The position numbers were made by a program, and so were the translations under genes. The notes under the pieces are model-generated. The model ran no database searches. It was not told where the DNA came from and worked only from the letters and a program-made list of their open reading frames with translations. 64,000 nt of DNA from Scatosoma sp048465415 (GTDB lineage: Bacteria; Bacillota; Clostridia; Christensenellales; Borkfalkiaceae). Shown here in pieces: positions 23,501-33,264 of this stretch (positions are counted from its first letter, which is position 1; every line of letters begins with the position of its first letter). The stretch is from contig DBFWLO010000010.1 in NCBI GenBank assembly GCA_048465415.1, positions 1-64,000 of the forward strand. Reading direction: 5' to 3'.

Positions 23501-26500
23501 CGGCGACGAGAACGGTACGTACTTTGTTCCAGACGACGTTACCAATATTCCTTACAGAGCGTTTAACGGCAACGTATTTGTCGAGATCGTGGTCTCTAAG
23601 AGCGTTGTGACGATCGAAGGAAGCGCGTTTTACAACTGCTCTAACCTTGCAAAAGTAACGTTTGCGCCGGGAGGCACGGACACTCTTATCTTCCGCGGCG
23701 ACACGTTCAGATCCTGCTCCGCTTTAACGGAAGTGACGATTCCCGCACGTGTTTCCGAATTTGACCCCAGTTTCTTCGCGAGCTGTTCATCGTTGCAGAG
23801 GATCAACGTAGAGGAAAGCGAAAAGAGTCTGTACGCCTCCGAAGACGGAATGTTATTCAATAAAAACAAAAGCGAGCTTTTGTACTGTCCCGCGGGCAGA
23901 ACGGGCAAATATGAGTTTGCCTCCTCGGTGGCTTTCGTTGGCGAAAAAGCTTTCTATAAGTGTAAAAACATTCAGGAACTCGTGTTTAACGGCTGGATGC
24001 AGTATATCGGAGAGAGCGCGTTCGAAGGATGCTCCACACTCGTGAAGATCACCTTCAAAGGCGCGGAAAATAACGAGGCTGTTAGTTTGGCCATTGGCAA
24101 ATCCGCCTTCCAGGACTGTAAAGAATTAACCGACATCGTATTCGAGGCAAAGAGCCGCGTTACGGAAATCGGCGAGCTTGCATTCAAAAATTGTTCGAAG
24201 CTTGTGGCGATCTCCCTGCCGGCAAGCTTGGAAACAATCGGCGCCCGTGCCTTTGAAACCACTAAGATTTCCTCGTTGACATTTGCGAAAGACGGAAAGC
24301 TGGCCGCCATCGGAGACAGCGCTTTCCTCGGACTTCCCATTGCGTCCCTTCAATTCCCTGCAAGCCTGGCAAAGATCGGCGCCAAGGCATTTGGCAATAA
24401 TTCTTATCTTACTTCCGTTGAATTCGCGGACAGCACTACGGAGCTTACGATTGGTACGTATGCGTTCCAATCTTGCTCGACGCTTAAAACTATAACGATT
24501 CCCAAGAACGTCGTTTCGATTGAGGACGGTGTATTCGACAGATGCACTAAACTCGCCAGCATCACGGTGGATCCTGAGAGTGAGTATTATTTGACGGCGG
24601 ACGGCGTATTATTCGATAAAAACTTTACACAGCTGCTGTTCTATCCCGCGGGCAAAACGGGTACGTTTGTGCTGCCCAAAGACGTGAAGTCTATCGGTGC
24701 GGGCGTGTTCAGAGGAAATGAGAGTCTCACCAGTATTCAGATCGGCAATCAGGTCACGTCCATTGGTACCGACGCGTTCAGAGAATGTTCCAATCTTAAA
24801 GAGGTCATCTTCGACCTGGATACAACGAATACGGAAACGCTTGTTTTCGGCAACAGCGTCTTCTATGATTGCAGGGCGCTCACTTCTTTGGAACTTCCCA
24901 ATCGAGTAGAGAAGATTCCGGACGAATTTGTGAAATCGTGCTTTTCATTGGGAAGTTTCATTATTCCCGACAGCGTGACGGAAATCGGAACGAAGGCATT
25001 TACGAGTACGGCTCTTAAAAATATAACGATTCCCGCCTCTGTGACGTTGATCGGTAATAGCGCTTTCTCGAAAGATACTTCTACGAAAGGGTATAATCCC
25101 CCGCCTCTCAGTGTTGTGTTCGAAAACGGAGAGGAACCCTTGGAGGTCGGCATTTATTTATTCGATCAATCGGTGGTTGAGTCCGTGACGCTTCCCGAAC
25201 GTCTCATAAACATTTCCGATTATATGTTTTACCGTTGTTACTCGCTTAAACAGATCGAGATTCCTTCTACGGTAATTTCGATCGGATATGCCGCATTTAA
25301 CGATTGCACCAATCTTGTCAGGGCTTACTTTAAAGATTCCGAAGATCCAAATCGGACGGTGACGGTCGCGGACGGCGAATATAAGAGCGGCGGATCTACC
25401 GGTGACTCTGATTATTATTACGGCGCATTCTGCAACAATACTTCGCTCAAAGAGGTTACGCTTCCCAAAGGACTTACGCGAGTCGCCAATTATATGTTTT
25501 ACGGCTGCGCTGCTTTGGAGCGGATCGTCATTCCCAACACGATCACGAACGGAGCGGAGGATGCTTTTGCGGTCGGACAGTGTGCATTCAAGAACTGCAC
25601 CAATCTTCGCGTTGTCGATTTCCAGACGGGCGGCACAGGCCAGATCACGATCGGCGGCAGCAGTTACTATCGTTACAGCGCGACTGGTACGTCTTTTCGT
25701 GCGAGTGTCGGCGCGTTCCAGGGATGCGTTAAACTTGAAACGGTAAATTTCCCTGAAAATCTTGCCGGCACAACGGACGTCAAAGGCAAAGAGATTGCCG
25801 CGGTAAGCGCTACCGGACAGATATTCGACGGTTGTACTTCGCTGACGAGTTTCCATGTGGCAAAAGGCTCTGCCGTAGATAATTATTACTACTCAACGGA
25901 AAACGGCTTGCTCTGCTACAAAAGCGGCGACGAAAATATTCTTCTGATGTGCGCGCCCGGCGCGACGGGAAAGATCGTCGTTCCCAATACCATAACCAAG
26001 ATTTCTCACATGGAAGAGGATTTATATAAGACCGGGGCTGTTCGAGTCGGCTTCAACAACTGCAATTACGTTACGGAAATTGAATTTGAAAAGGGCGGCG
26101 AGCACGATCTCACGATCGACGGCAGTTTCTATATCGATATTAATCACTCCGGTTATTACGGCGCGTTCAGCGACATGGAGATGCTTCAAAGGGTAACGCT
26201 GCCCGCGCGTCTCAAAACGCTCGGCGGCTGCGCGTTTGCAAACTGTCCGAATCTGACACAAGTCGACTTTGAGAAGGAGAACAGCAGGCTCGAAAGTATT
26301 GAGGAGTATGCGTTCTACAATACCGATTTTACGACGATCACGCTTCCCGATTCCGTCAAAACGCTCGGAAATTATCTGTTTGCGAACGCGAGTCTGCAAT
26401 CGATCACGCTTCCCGGTTCTCTCGAAGCGCTCGGCGCCACATTCGCAAATTGCAGCACTTTGCAGGAGCTGGTCTTTACGAGCGGCGGCAACATGAATTT

Positions 26501-29500
26501 CACGTCCGTAAACGGTATCGTTTATAAGTTGGTAAAGAACGCAAGCGGCGAGACGATCGGCAGAGAACTTGCCTATTATCCTTATGGGAAAACGGATACC
26601 TCGTTCCAGGTTCCCGCGGACGTCGTAAAAATCGGCGACAGCGCGTTCAAAGACAATCGGTATTTACAGACTTTAACGTTTGAGAACAGTTTGGAGGCTT
26701 TGAAAGCCGACAGAAGCAACGCTCTCGTTCTCGGCGAAGCCGCTTTCCAGAATTGCACGGGGCTTACGTCCGTCGTCCTTCCCGTAAGGTTGACAACGAG
26801 CTATCGTTTAGCTTTCGCCGGCTGCGCGAAACTTAAAACGGTGACGTTTGAGGACGCCTGCGAACTTCAAACGATCTCCGAAGGTATGTTCTGGAGCTGC
26901 GGGAATCTTCGTTCGATCACGATTCCCAAAAAGGTTACATTTATCGACAACGGCGCCTTTGTAAACAGTCCCTTCCTGAAAACGGTCACTTTTGCCGCGG
27001 ACGGCTCGCCCGTTCAATTATATGCAAACGCTTCCAGCACTTCCTATACTTATGTTCCCAACGACAGTTCCGGCAGTTATAAATTAGGGGTGTTTGCGGG
27101 TTGTTTCGGACTTGAAACGGTTAATTTTAACAACCGTCTCAGCGAAACGACGATTCCCGCTTATACTTTCAATCAATGCCGGAGTTTAAGTAAGCTCAAT
27201 GACGTTAAGATCGAGGACGTCGCGAAATACGCGTTCTATAACTGTACCTCTTTCGCGGACGACACTCTCGATTTCAGCAAGCTGACGAGCGAGATCATCA
27301 ATACCAATGCGTTCTACGGATGCGAGTCGCTTAAAAACGTTTCCCTGCCCGAATCGGTGAAAACGATCGATTCCAACGCGTTTTACGGATGTATTTCTCT
27401 TCAAAATATTAATCTGGAAAAGGTTGAATATATAGCCGCGAGCGCGTTTAAAAACTGTTCGGATCTTATTGAGGCGGATTTGAGCGGGTTCCTCGGTTAC
27501 TCCGAGAAATATCCGACAGTTCTCGGTTCGAGCACTTTCGAGGGGTGTGCTTCGCTTACGCATGTTATCTTGCCGGCGACCTTGACGAAAATCAGCGGCA
27601 GTGCTTTTAAAGGCTGTGAAGCGCTCGTTTCTATCGCACTGCCCGAAGCTCTCGCGACCTTAGATACCTCTGCGTTTGAGGGTTGTGCGAGCCTTAGCGC
27701 GATCAATTTAGACAAGGTTCAATATATCAACCAGAAAGCATTTTTGGATTGCACGGCTCTCACTTTTGTCGATCTGAGCGGCTTTATTGGCTATGGCACC
27801 TCCTCTTCCAATATCGGTAAATTATACACGGACACGTTCCGCAATACGGGATTGACTTCCTTTACTTTCAATAAATCCGATGCAACTAAGACAAACGTCA
27901 TTCCCGCAACAATTAAGCAATTATCTAACGGCGTATTTGCCGGGACAAAATTAAAGAGCTTAGCGTTTGAAGATTCCGACGTATCGCTCTATTTGTCCTC
28001 CGGCTCTTCTCCCACGAGTACTTTATCGCACAGCTACGGCGTATTCGAGGGCTGTACGGAGCTTGCTTCGGTAGATTTCGGAGAAAGAAAACTCAGTATT
28101 TCAACCTGTACGTTCAGAGACTGTGCGATCGAGGAGATCGTAATCGGCAAGGCTGTAACGCTTATCAATTCCAATGCGTTCTACGGCTGCACGAAGCTCC
28201 GTAAGGTCAGTATTCCCACCGACGGCGCGTTGACTACGATCGGCGTAAATGTATTTACGGACATGACGACGCTCGCCACGGTGGAATTCACGAGCAGCGG
28301 CACTCCCGGTACAAAGTTCACCACCATTGACGATAACGCGTTCCAGAATACCGGTATCAGCGAGATTGTCATTCCTACCAGTGTCACCAATATCGGGGCG
28401 TATGCGTTTGAAGGCTGTCGGAAACTCACTTCCGTGACGTTTGCCGGCGACGTAGAGAATCCATCAAAGTTGTCCTGGATCGGCGACGGGTATACGGGAA
28501 ACAATAAGTATGCGTCCTACACCTTTGCCAACTGTCCGCTTCTCAAAACCGTGGTATTCCCCGTGGGGGACAACGTCAAAATCGGCGACAGCACCTTCAC
28601 GAACAGCGGAATCGAGGAAATCACGCTTTCCGACAGCGTTACCGCGATCGGTTACGGCGCGTTCAAGGATTGCGGAAAGCTCAAAACAGTGAATATAGAC
28701 GCATCGAACTCCCAGCTTTCGATTATGCAGCCTTATGCTTTTGCGGACTGCGGTTTTGAGGAAATGCCTACGATTCCCGCAAAGTTGACGTATATCAACT
28801 CCTACGTATTCAGCGGCTGCGCGCAGATGACGAACGCGTTGATTCCTTCCAACGTAGAAACTATTTTTGAAAACGCGTTTGAAAACTGCACGCGTCTTTC
28901 GACGGTAGAATTCAAAGAGGGCGTTACGGGAATTTCGGATTACGCGTTCCTGAATTGTACTTCTCTCGAAACGATCGGGCTTCCCGCGTCGCTCGAAACG
29001 ATCGATAAGAACCCGTTTGTGGGCTGCGCTAATCTTCAATCGATCGACGTTTCCACGAACGCAAACTTTACGTTCCAGGACGACGCTTTCTATTCCGAAA
29101 CTACGCTCGTGATGGTGATGCCGAATAAGCAGGGGACGTTCTTTGTTCCTAATTCCGTTACGGCAATCGCGCCCGGCGCGTTCGCGGGCACGAAAATTTC
29201 TTCGATCATTATTAATAATCCCGATATGATGATCGGCAGCTATGCATTCGCTTATATGAAGCAGCTCGAATCGATTACGCTGCCCGCGAATCTTACCGAG
29301 ATTCCCGAAGGCGCGTTCGCTTACAGCGGACTGACGAACATGGAGATTCCTGCGGCAATCACGGCGATCGGCGAATATGCGTTCGCTTACAGTGCCCTGA
29401 CGGGCATGGATATTCCCGAAACGGTGACGAGTATCGGCGGCTATGCGTTCTACGGCTGTGCGGAGCTCGAAACCCTTACGTTCGGAGCGGAAAATTACGA

Positions 29501-30734
29501 ATTCTTCGGCGACTACATCTTTGCGCACAGCGGCGTTTCCTCGTTGGTACTTCCCGGAAACGTCACTAAGATCCACGACGGAATGTTCGAAGGATGTGTC
29601 AATCTTACGAACGTTACGTTTACAAATGCGGTGACTTCGATCGGCGCGTATGCTTTCAAAAATTGCGGCCTTACGGAGTTTGTCATTCCCAATACCGTGA
29701 CTTCGCTTGCGGGCGGCGCCTTCTCAGGCAGCGCTTTGGAAAATATCGTATTCGAGGAAGGCGGAGAAACGCTTGTACTTGGCGATTGGAACACGGCTAA
29801 GGAGGAGCAAAGCGCGTTTGCGGGACTTGAATCGCTCACGAGTGTGACGCTTGCGCGTATCAGCGTGATCCCTGCTTATCTGTTCGCCAACTGCACGAAT
29901 CTGACGACGATCAATTTGCCTGCGAGCGTCGAGACGATCGGAAAGTATGCGTTCATGAATACGGGAGCAATCAAAACTGCGGGAGCGGAAAGTTTCGTTA
30001 TCCCCGCGACCGTCACGAAGATCAATTTCGGCGCTTTCTTAGGCAGCAACATCGAAGCCGTTGTTTTTGCGGAGGGGGATACCCCGATTACTCTTACCAA
30101 CGGTTCCGAGTCTTCGGGAAAGGTCAGTAAGGAAGGTATTTTCCAGGAGACTAAGAGCCTCAAATCGGTTACATGGTCTTCCCGCGTGACGAGTATTCCC
30201 TCCATTATGTTCTATTCGAGCGGAATTGAGGTCATCGACTTGCCCGAGGGATTGACGAAAATAGGTAACTATGCCTTCTATAATTCCGGAATCCGCACAG
30301 CGGTTATTCCCAATTCGGTGACAGGTACGAACGGCGGTACGTACATGTTCAGCGAATGTAAGAATCTCGAAACAGTGACGCTTTCCGAGAAAATGACCGT
30401 AGTGCCGATCGGGGCGTTCATGAACAGCAATCTGCAACGGATCGTCATTCCCGCAAATATAACAGATCTTTATAGCTATTCGTTCAGCGGCTGTTCAAAC
30501 CTTACTTCTGTAACATTTATCGGCGAATCGATTAAACTTGCGAAACAAACCTTTATGGATTGTACGGCACTTAATGAGCTCGTGCTTCCCTCGGGAACAG
30601 TTGCGACGGCTGTTGAAGTGTTCTCCGGTTGGACTCAATCGCAGACTATTAAAATTCCCCAGGAAGGCGAGGGAATAAGTTGGACGTTGGGCTGGGATAC
30701 GGGCTGCAAAGCGAAGATTATTTGGCAAGCTTAA
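20553..30734 (+). CDS. Giant BspA-like LRR_5 lipoprotein with InlB-type repeats
   Basis: 3393 aa. A lipoprotein signal peptide ends at SAAC with Cys26, followed by a Pro-rich linker. InlB_B (Listeria-Bacteroides) repeats with the GW...YAxW pattern lie at about 128-200 (LFLGWYADKN, TLYAQWTP) and 205-285, then three to five fibronectin-III-like domains (290-700), then two more InlB units (about 703-845: GYTFGGWYNS, MLYAYWKP). From about residue 895 to the end it consists of LRR_5 units of about 23 residues, for example LTEVTIPARVSEF and CSSLESIRIPNCVTIIESTAF, on the order of a hundred by estimate. Such proteins bind host or dietary proteins or glycans. No C-terminal anchor or LPXTG is present, so lipidation is the anchor. 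It is a single gene with its own promoter and a following hairpin. The long, intact frame argues for selection. Confidence 0.92.
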   Translation: MKVKKLLCTLLITLSTVLGLAFSAACAKNPVKPPVDPPKEEGPETGVYYYDSDEGEYLISLGKGDQVVFTTAKLSAIGTYSIEGGNLTFTVPAAETDGEDEKGTNIPAILAGNVLTVTYEETEWRFLKKIMYSVVFDTGIQEEATSVSVLNGKTIAKPADPTREGQLFLGWYADKNYQKLYNFGSETVTKDTTLYAQWTPVVPEQTEYEIKFDLNYEGAESVESIQTIGGKLYNVTTPERDGYDFGGWWISVYNDPDRLSYKYTEDMVFSENLTMYAKWLPKSTGNKLSAPVVTVTETGITWTDTGAATYWVELAYIRENGDEQLLIGQFVTSPGQKFDFSSAAAGDYVVRVKSCAAISQNDSDPAIVYYLNKGLEKVSDFSVAGDALIFNAVPHAEKYLVTVDCGNKEHNHTLFDNGKSTYYNFSNCEMQEGGIKFTVTAVADGYASSTSETFVYERTLESISQFAFDNENETLSWKAVPAAASYIVTITYGGKSVTMNIGGKTQISLKQYASADGDIKVGVYPKTKGYNSPEAAEYTYKKTALATPSDIKISGTILSWASVDGAEKYEIRIGQNKYLTNTKEAKFDLSSIDNDMNWTKAADYRLSIRAIGAQNSSWSDEIDIRYYALYSTLSYAEGLLSWRHVVGAAAYEVKVNDGEVQTLTDGSNHTAITFNRAGENILSIRFFDGNVWSDWATLTVKAYEISFDSRGGSGVDSFYKAIGDPVDFPESTRAGYTFGGWYNSVSGASGNGALYRDEFFGETGDIMLYAYWKPATFKVTYDCGEGNTIENESGEVMYGKAYQLDVPTPADGTLVFMGWYSEANGKGIQYTDAAGKSLDVWKLPYGVPVIACWQQLLSYSRTSDGNSEGYSVVRNKKIAAALYVDITIPATYQGPDDSQPLPVLIVDGAAFASCSSLESIRIPNCVTIIESTAFNNCSSLKKVEIYNVDGVIDPVYSSLNGTIIFKNPRTKAVDLFYVPQGLAGDENGTYFVPDDVTNIPYRAFNGNVFVEIVVSKSVVTIEGSAFYNCSNLAKVTFAPGGTDTLIFRGDTFRSCSALTEVTIPARVSEFDPSFFASCSSLQRINVEESEKSLYASEDGMLFNKNKSELLYCPAGRTGKYEFASSVAFVGEKAFYKCKNIQELVFNGWMQYIGESAFEGCSTLVKITFKGAENNEAVSLAIGKSAFQDCKELTDIVFEAKSRVTEIGELAFKNCSKLVAISLPASLETIGARAFETTKISSLTFAKDGKLAAIGDSAFLGLPIASLQFPASLAKIGAKAFGNNSYLTSVEFADSTTELTIGTYAFQSCSTLKTITIPKNVVSIEDGVFDRCTKLASITVDPESEYYLTADGVLFDKNFTQLLFYPAGKTGTFVLPKDVKSIGAGVFRGNESLTSIQIGNQVTSIGTDAFRECSNLKEVIFDLDTTNTETLVFGNSVFYDCRALTSLELPNRVEKIPDEFVKSCFSLGSFIIPDSVTEIGTKAFTSTALKNITIPASVTLIGNSAFSKDTSTKGYNPPPLSVVFENGEEPLEVGIYLFDQSVVESVTLPERLINISDYMFYRCYSLKQIEIPSTVISIGYAAFNDCTNLVRAYFKDSEDPNRTVTVADGEYKSGGSTGDSDYYYGAFCNNTSLKEVTLPKGLTRVANYMFYGCAALERIVIPNTITNGAEDAFAVGQCAFKNCTNLRVVDFQTGGTGQITIGGSSYYRYSATGTSFRASVGAFQGCVKLETVNFPENLAGTTDVKGKEIAAVSATGQIFDGCTSLTSFHVAKGSAVDNYYYSTENGLLCYKSGDENILLMCAPGATGKIVVPNTITKISHMEEDLYKTGAVRVGFNNCNYVTEIEFEKGGEHDLTIDGSFYIDINHSGYYGAFSDMEMLQRVTLPARLKTLGGCAFANCPNLTQVDFEKENSRLESIEEYAFYNTDFTTITLPDSVKTLGNYLFANASLQSITLPGSLEALGATFANCSTLQELVFTSGGNMNFTSVNGIVYKLVKNASGETIGRELAYYPYGKTDTSFQVPADVVKIGDSAFKDNRYLQTLTFENSLEALKADRSNALVLGEAAFQNCTGLTSVVLPVRLTTSYRLAFAGCAKLKTVTFEDACELQTISEGMFWSCGNLRSITIPKKVTFIDNGAFVNSPFLKTVTFAADGSPVQLYANASSTSYTYVPNDSSGSYKLGVFAGCFGLETVNFNNRLSETTIPAYTFNQCRSLSKLNDVKIEDVAKYAFYNCTSFADDTLDFSKLTSEIINTNAFYGCESLKNVSLPESVKTIDSNAFYGCISLQNINLEKVEYIAASAFKNCSDLIEADLSGFLGYSEKYPTVLGSSTFEGCASLTHVILPATLTKISGSAFKGCEALVSIALPEALATLDTSAFEGCASLSAINLDKVQYINQKAFLDCTALTFVDLSGFIGYGTSSSNIGKLYTDTFRNTGLTSFTFNKSDATKTNVIPATIKQLSNGVFAGTKLKSLAFEDSDVSLYLSSGSSPTSTLSHSYGVFEGCTELASVDFGERKLSISTCTFRDCAIEEIVIGKAVTLINSNAFYGCTKLRKVSIPTDGALTTIGVNVFTDMTTLATVEFTSSGTPGTKFTTIDDNAFQNTGISEIVIPTSVTNIGAYAFEGCRKLTSVTFAGDVENPSKLSWIGDGYTGNNKYASYTFANCPLLKTVVFPVGDNVKIGDSTFTNSGIEEITLSDSVTAIGYGAFKDCGKLKTVNIDASNSQLSIMQPYAFADCGFEEMPTIPAKLTYINSYVFSGCAQMTNALIPSNVETIFENAFENCTRLSTVEFKEGVTGISDYAFLNCTSLETIGLPASLETIDKNPFVGCANLQSIDVSTNANFTFQDDAFYSETTLVMVMPNKQGTFFVPNSVTAIAPGAFAGTKISSIIINNPDMMIGSYAFAYMKQLESITLPANLTEIPEGAFAYSGLTNMEIPAAITAIGEYAFAYSALTGMDIPETVTSIGGYAFYGCAELETLTFGAENYEFFGDYIFAHSGVSSLVLPGNVTKIHDGMFEGCVNLTNVTFTNAVTSIGAYAFKNCGLTEFVIPNTVTSLAGGAFSGSALENIVFEEGGETLVLGDWNTAKEEQSAFAGLESLTSVTLARISVIPAYLFANCTNLTTINLPASVETIGKYAFMNTGAIKTAGAESFVIPATVTKINFGAFLGSNIEAVVFAEGDTPITLTNGSESSGKVSKEGIFQETKSLKSVTWSSRVTSIPSIMFYSSGIEVIDLPEGLTKIGNYAFYNSGIRTAVIPNSVTGTNGGTYMFSECKNLETVTLSEKMTVVPIGAFMNSNLQRIVIPANITDLYSYSFSGCSNLTSVTFIGESIKLAKQTFMDCTALNELVLPSGTVATAVEVFSGWTQSQTIKIPQEGEGISWTLGWDTGCKAKIIWQA

Positions 30735-30770
30735 TACATCGCAAGATTTAGGTTTCTTCAACGGAACAGT

Positions 30771-30806
30771 GGGAAACGGGATCGGCTTTTTGCGGATCCC
30801 GTTCCT
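30771..30806 (+). terminator. Hairpin after the giant gene
   Basis: AACGGGATC (30775-30783) pairs perfectly with GATCCCGTT (30795-30803), flanked by further pairs GG and CC. The following T run is weak (TCCTCACAACTATTTTAC), so termination may be partial. Confidence 0.7.
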
Positions 30807-30922
30807 CACAACTATTTTACAAAATTATAGTAAAGGGGTTAAATTTACCAATTTTTCTTTTAAGTATAAATTTTATTTATATTAAATATAAATTTTTACA
30901 AGAAAACCTTCTATAAATATCG

Positions 30923-30952
30923 TTGACAGAATAGTGAAAAGAATGATATAAT
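30923..30952 (+). promoter_or_regulatory. Promoter of the MoxR/VWA operon
   Basis: TTGACA (30923-30928) and TATAAT (30947-30952) with an 18-bp spacer. An AT-rich leader of about 60 nt leads to AAAGGAGTGAG before the ATG at 31023. Confidence 0.85.
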
Positions 30953-31022
30953 ATATAGAACCTATATATAGTATAGGGGGGATTTATAATACGTCGTAAT
31001 ATACGGCGAAAGGAGTGAGTAT

Positions 31023-32123
31023 ATGGACAGCAAAAATGTATTTGGTAAGTATCGGAACCGCCTTGTGGCGGAAGGCGTGTTGAAATCGCTTATTCTCGGT
31101 CTTTTAGTCGGTTTTGCGGTCAACATTGTCGTGGCGACGGTGTCGTGCTTTGTTGATTTCAACGGACTGTGGATCTCCATCGGACTTTGGTTCGGCTGTA
31201 CGTTGGTCAGCGCTCCCATATTCTATTTTGCAAAATTCCGTCCCACAACCAAACAGATCGCCGCGCGAGTGGATCGTTTAGGACTTGAAGAGCGCGTTAT
31301 CACGATGCTCGAACTTGAAAAAAACGAATCGTATATTGCTATGCGTCAACGCGAAGATGCGAAGTCCGCTCTTGCCGCGACGAACAAAAAAATAAAATTT
31401 AACATCTTTACTGCGGCGTTCATGAAGCCCGCACTCGTTGCAGGGCTTTCGGTCGCGTTCGTTCTCAGCGCTTCGGCGACCACTATGGCGGGGCTCAAAG
31501 CCTACGGCGTCATCGATCGTTCTCAGGAAAGCGTCATGCAATATACGATAAAATATGGGATTAAAGATGCTCTTTACCCGCAGGACGAAAAAAATGATAC
31601 GAATGCGAACGTCCCTGCCGCAAAAAAACTGAGCGTCGATAAAACTGTCGGGGAAGACAAAGCAAAAGAGACGGCTTTGCAGGGACATATCAACGGTTTG
31701 ACCGAACAGAAAGTCGAAGAAGGGACTACGACGACCGTGGTTGTTGCGGTTGCAAGCGAGGATTGGGTGTTCGTGGGATGGAGCGACGGACATACCAGAG
31801 CGGACAGAACGGATGTCGCCGAGGGCGGAGATCGGGAAATTTACGCGATCTTTGAGGAGAAACCGGTGGATTCCGACGATACGGAAGTTGGGGATTCTCT
31901 GTCGATGAATAACAATAGCGACTCAAACCAAACCGGCAATCCCGGCGAGCCCGGAGACGAGAAATATAAGGATCCCAATAATCAAGTTATCGACGGCAAG
32001 ACAAATTATCAAGAAATTTATGAGCAGTATTATAAAGAGGCGATGGAAATTCTTGCAAATGGGGGCGAAATCCCCGCTTACTTGCAAAAACGCGTGGAAG
32101 CCTATCTTAATATGTTAAAGTAA
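31023..32123 (+). CDS. Membrane protein at the head of the MoxR operon
   Basis: 366 aa. Three membrane helices are visible at about 20-42 and 48-66 (LILGLLVGFAVNIVVATVSC, then WISIGLWFGCTLVSAPIFYF) and 137-158 (LVAGLSVAFVLSASATTMAG). Between helices 2 and 3 is a cytoplasmic segment, RLGLEERVITMLELEKNESY, as in the DUF4175-like membrane proteins that accompany MoxR and VWA genes. After helix 3 an exported tail contains one InlB-like GW unit (VAVASEDWVFVGWSDGHTRA) and ends in an acidic Asn/Gly-rich linker and a helical segment. The gene begins the operon; 43 bp separate it from moxR. It may be the scaffold or client recognition subunit of the VWA complex. Confidence 0.75.
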   Translation: MDSKNVFGKYRNRLVAEGVLKSLILGLLVGFAVNIVVATVSCFVDFNGLWISIGLWFGCTLVSAPIFYFAKFRPTTKQIAARVDRLGLEERVITMLELEKNESYIAMRQREDAKSALAATNKKIKFNIFTAAFMKPALVAGLSVAFVLSASATTMAGLKAYGVIDRSQESVMQYTIKYGIKDALYPQDEKNDTNANVPAAKKLSVDKTVGEDKAKETALQGHINGLTEQKVEEGTTTTVVVAVASEDWVFVGWSDGHTRADRTDVAEGGDREIYAIFEEKPVDSDDTEVGDSLSMNNNSDSNQTGNPGEPGDEKYKDPNNQVIDGKTNYQEIYEQYYKEAMEILANGGEIPAYLQKRVEAYLNMLK

Positions 32124-32166
32124 ATTAAAAAACAACCCAAAGGAAAGGACGAGGCAGAACACAATC

Positions 32167-33264
32167 ATGGTAACAGAACAAAACATTCAGAAATTCAGCG
32201 CGCAATGCAAAGCGATTTTCGAGCAACTCGAGCGCGACGTCATCGGTATGAAAGATGTTGTGGAAGGTGCGGTCATTGCAATGGTCGCGGGGGGCAACGT
32301 CCTTTTGGAAGGCGTGCCCGGCGTTGGCAAGACTCGTCTCGTGCGTTCGTTGGGACGCGTATTCAGTCTCCCTTTTTCGAGGATTCAGTTTACGCCCGAT
32401 TTGATGCCCGCGGACGTTACGGGAACAAACATCATCGTCAAGGACGAGGAGGGAAATTCAAAGTTCAGTTTCCAGCCGGGACCTATTTTCAGCAATATCA
32501 TTCTCGCCGATGAAATCAACCGCGCTACGCCCAAAACGCAGTCGGCGCTCCTCGAAGCCATGCAGGAGCATACGGTTACGGTCATGGGCGTGTCCAGAAC
32601 GCTCAATGAACCTTTCTTCGTTCTCGCAACGCAGAACCCTATCGAGCAGGACGGTACCTATCCGCTTCCCGAAGCGCAGATGGACCGATTCATGTTTAAG
32701 CTCATCGTAAAGAATCCTACGCTTGACGAACTTATGAGCATCGTAAATATGACTCAAAAAACGATGGCGGAGGTCGCGGACACGGCATGCAACGGCGAGG
32801 ATTTGCTCGAAATGCGAGCTACGGCAAACCAAATCCCCGTAGCGGAAGAAGTCATGCGCTATGCAATGAGATTGTGCTCTGCCACGCACCCGGATAGCGA
32901 ATGTGCGTCGAATGCGGCCAAGAAATACGTCCGTCTCGGCGCAAGCCCCCGTGCAGGGCAGGCGCTCATTTCTGCCGCGAAGGTGAAAGCGCTGATGAAC
33001 GGTCGATTCAACGTTTCCTATAACGACGTCAACGAGCTTGCCTATCCCGTGCTTCGTCACAGAATGAAGCTTAATTTCGAGGCAATCGCGGAACGCGTTT
33101 CCCCGGACGAGATCATCGCAAAGATCATCGGTGAGCTCAATAAGGGCGAGCGTCTTGCTCCCGTGGAAAATATGCCGCTTCCCGAAGCGGCGCTCGCGGA
33201 GGACTTGCCCGAAGAAGAAAAGGCGGAGGGTAAGAAGAAGCGCGGTCTGTTCGGGAGAAAATAA
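32167..33264 (+). CDS. moxR: MoxR-family AAA+ ATPase
   Basis: 365 aa. Walker A GVPGVGKT at residues 49-56, Walker B in IILADEINRATPKTQSALLE, sensor 1 in LATQNPIEQDGTYPLPEAQM and the arginine-containing DRFMFK that follows; the C-terminal lid domain holds VRLGASPRAGQALISAAKVK. All catalytic motifs are intact. MoxR ATPases act as chaperones that assemble or activate VWA-domain partners at the membrane. A basic C-terminal tail (GKKKRGLFGRK) is notable. The RBS is poor (GAGG about 13 bases away). The stop overlaps the DUF58 start (TAATG), which indicates coupling. Confidence 0.95.
   Translation: MVTEQNIQKFSAQCKAIFEQLERDVIGMKDVVEGAVIAMVAGGNVLLEGVPGVGKTRLVRSLGRVFSLPFSRIQFTPDLMPADVTGTNIIVKDEEGNSKFSFQPGPIFSNIILADEINRATPKTQSALLEAMQEHTVTVMGVSRTLNEPFFVLATQNPIEQDGTYPLPEAQMDRFMFKLIVKNPTLDELMSIVNMTQKTMAEVADTACNGEDLLEMRATANQIPVAEEVMRYAMRLCSATHPDSECASNAAKKYVRLGASPRAGQALISAAKVKALMNGRFNVSYNDVNELAYPVLRHRMKLNFEAIAERVSPDEIIAKIIGELNKGERLAPVENMPLPEAALAEDLPEEEKAEGKKKRGLFGRK

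Noticed and set aside
20553..30734. CRISPR-like regularity from the many similar segments
   Set aside because: The periodicity is about 69 bp in frame and is explained by 23-residue LRR units; repeats are degenerate and there are no spacers.
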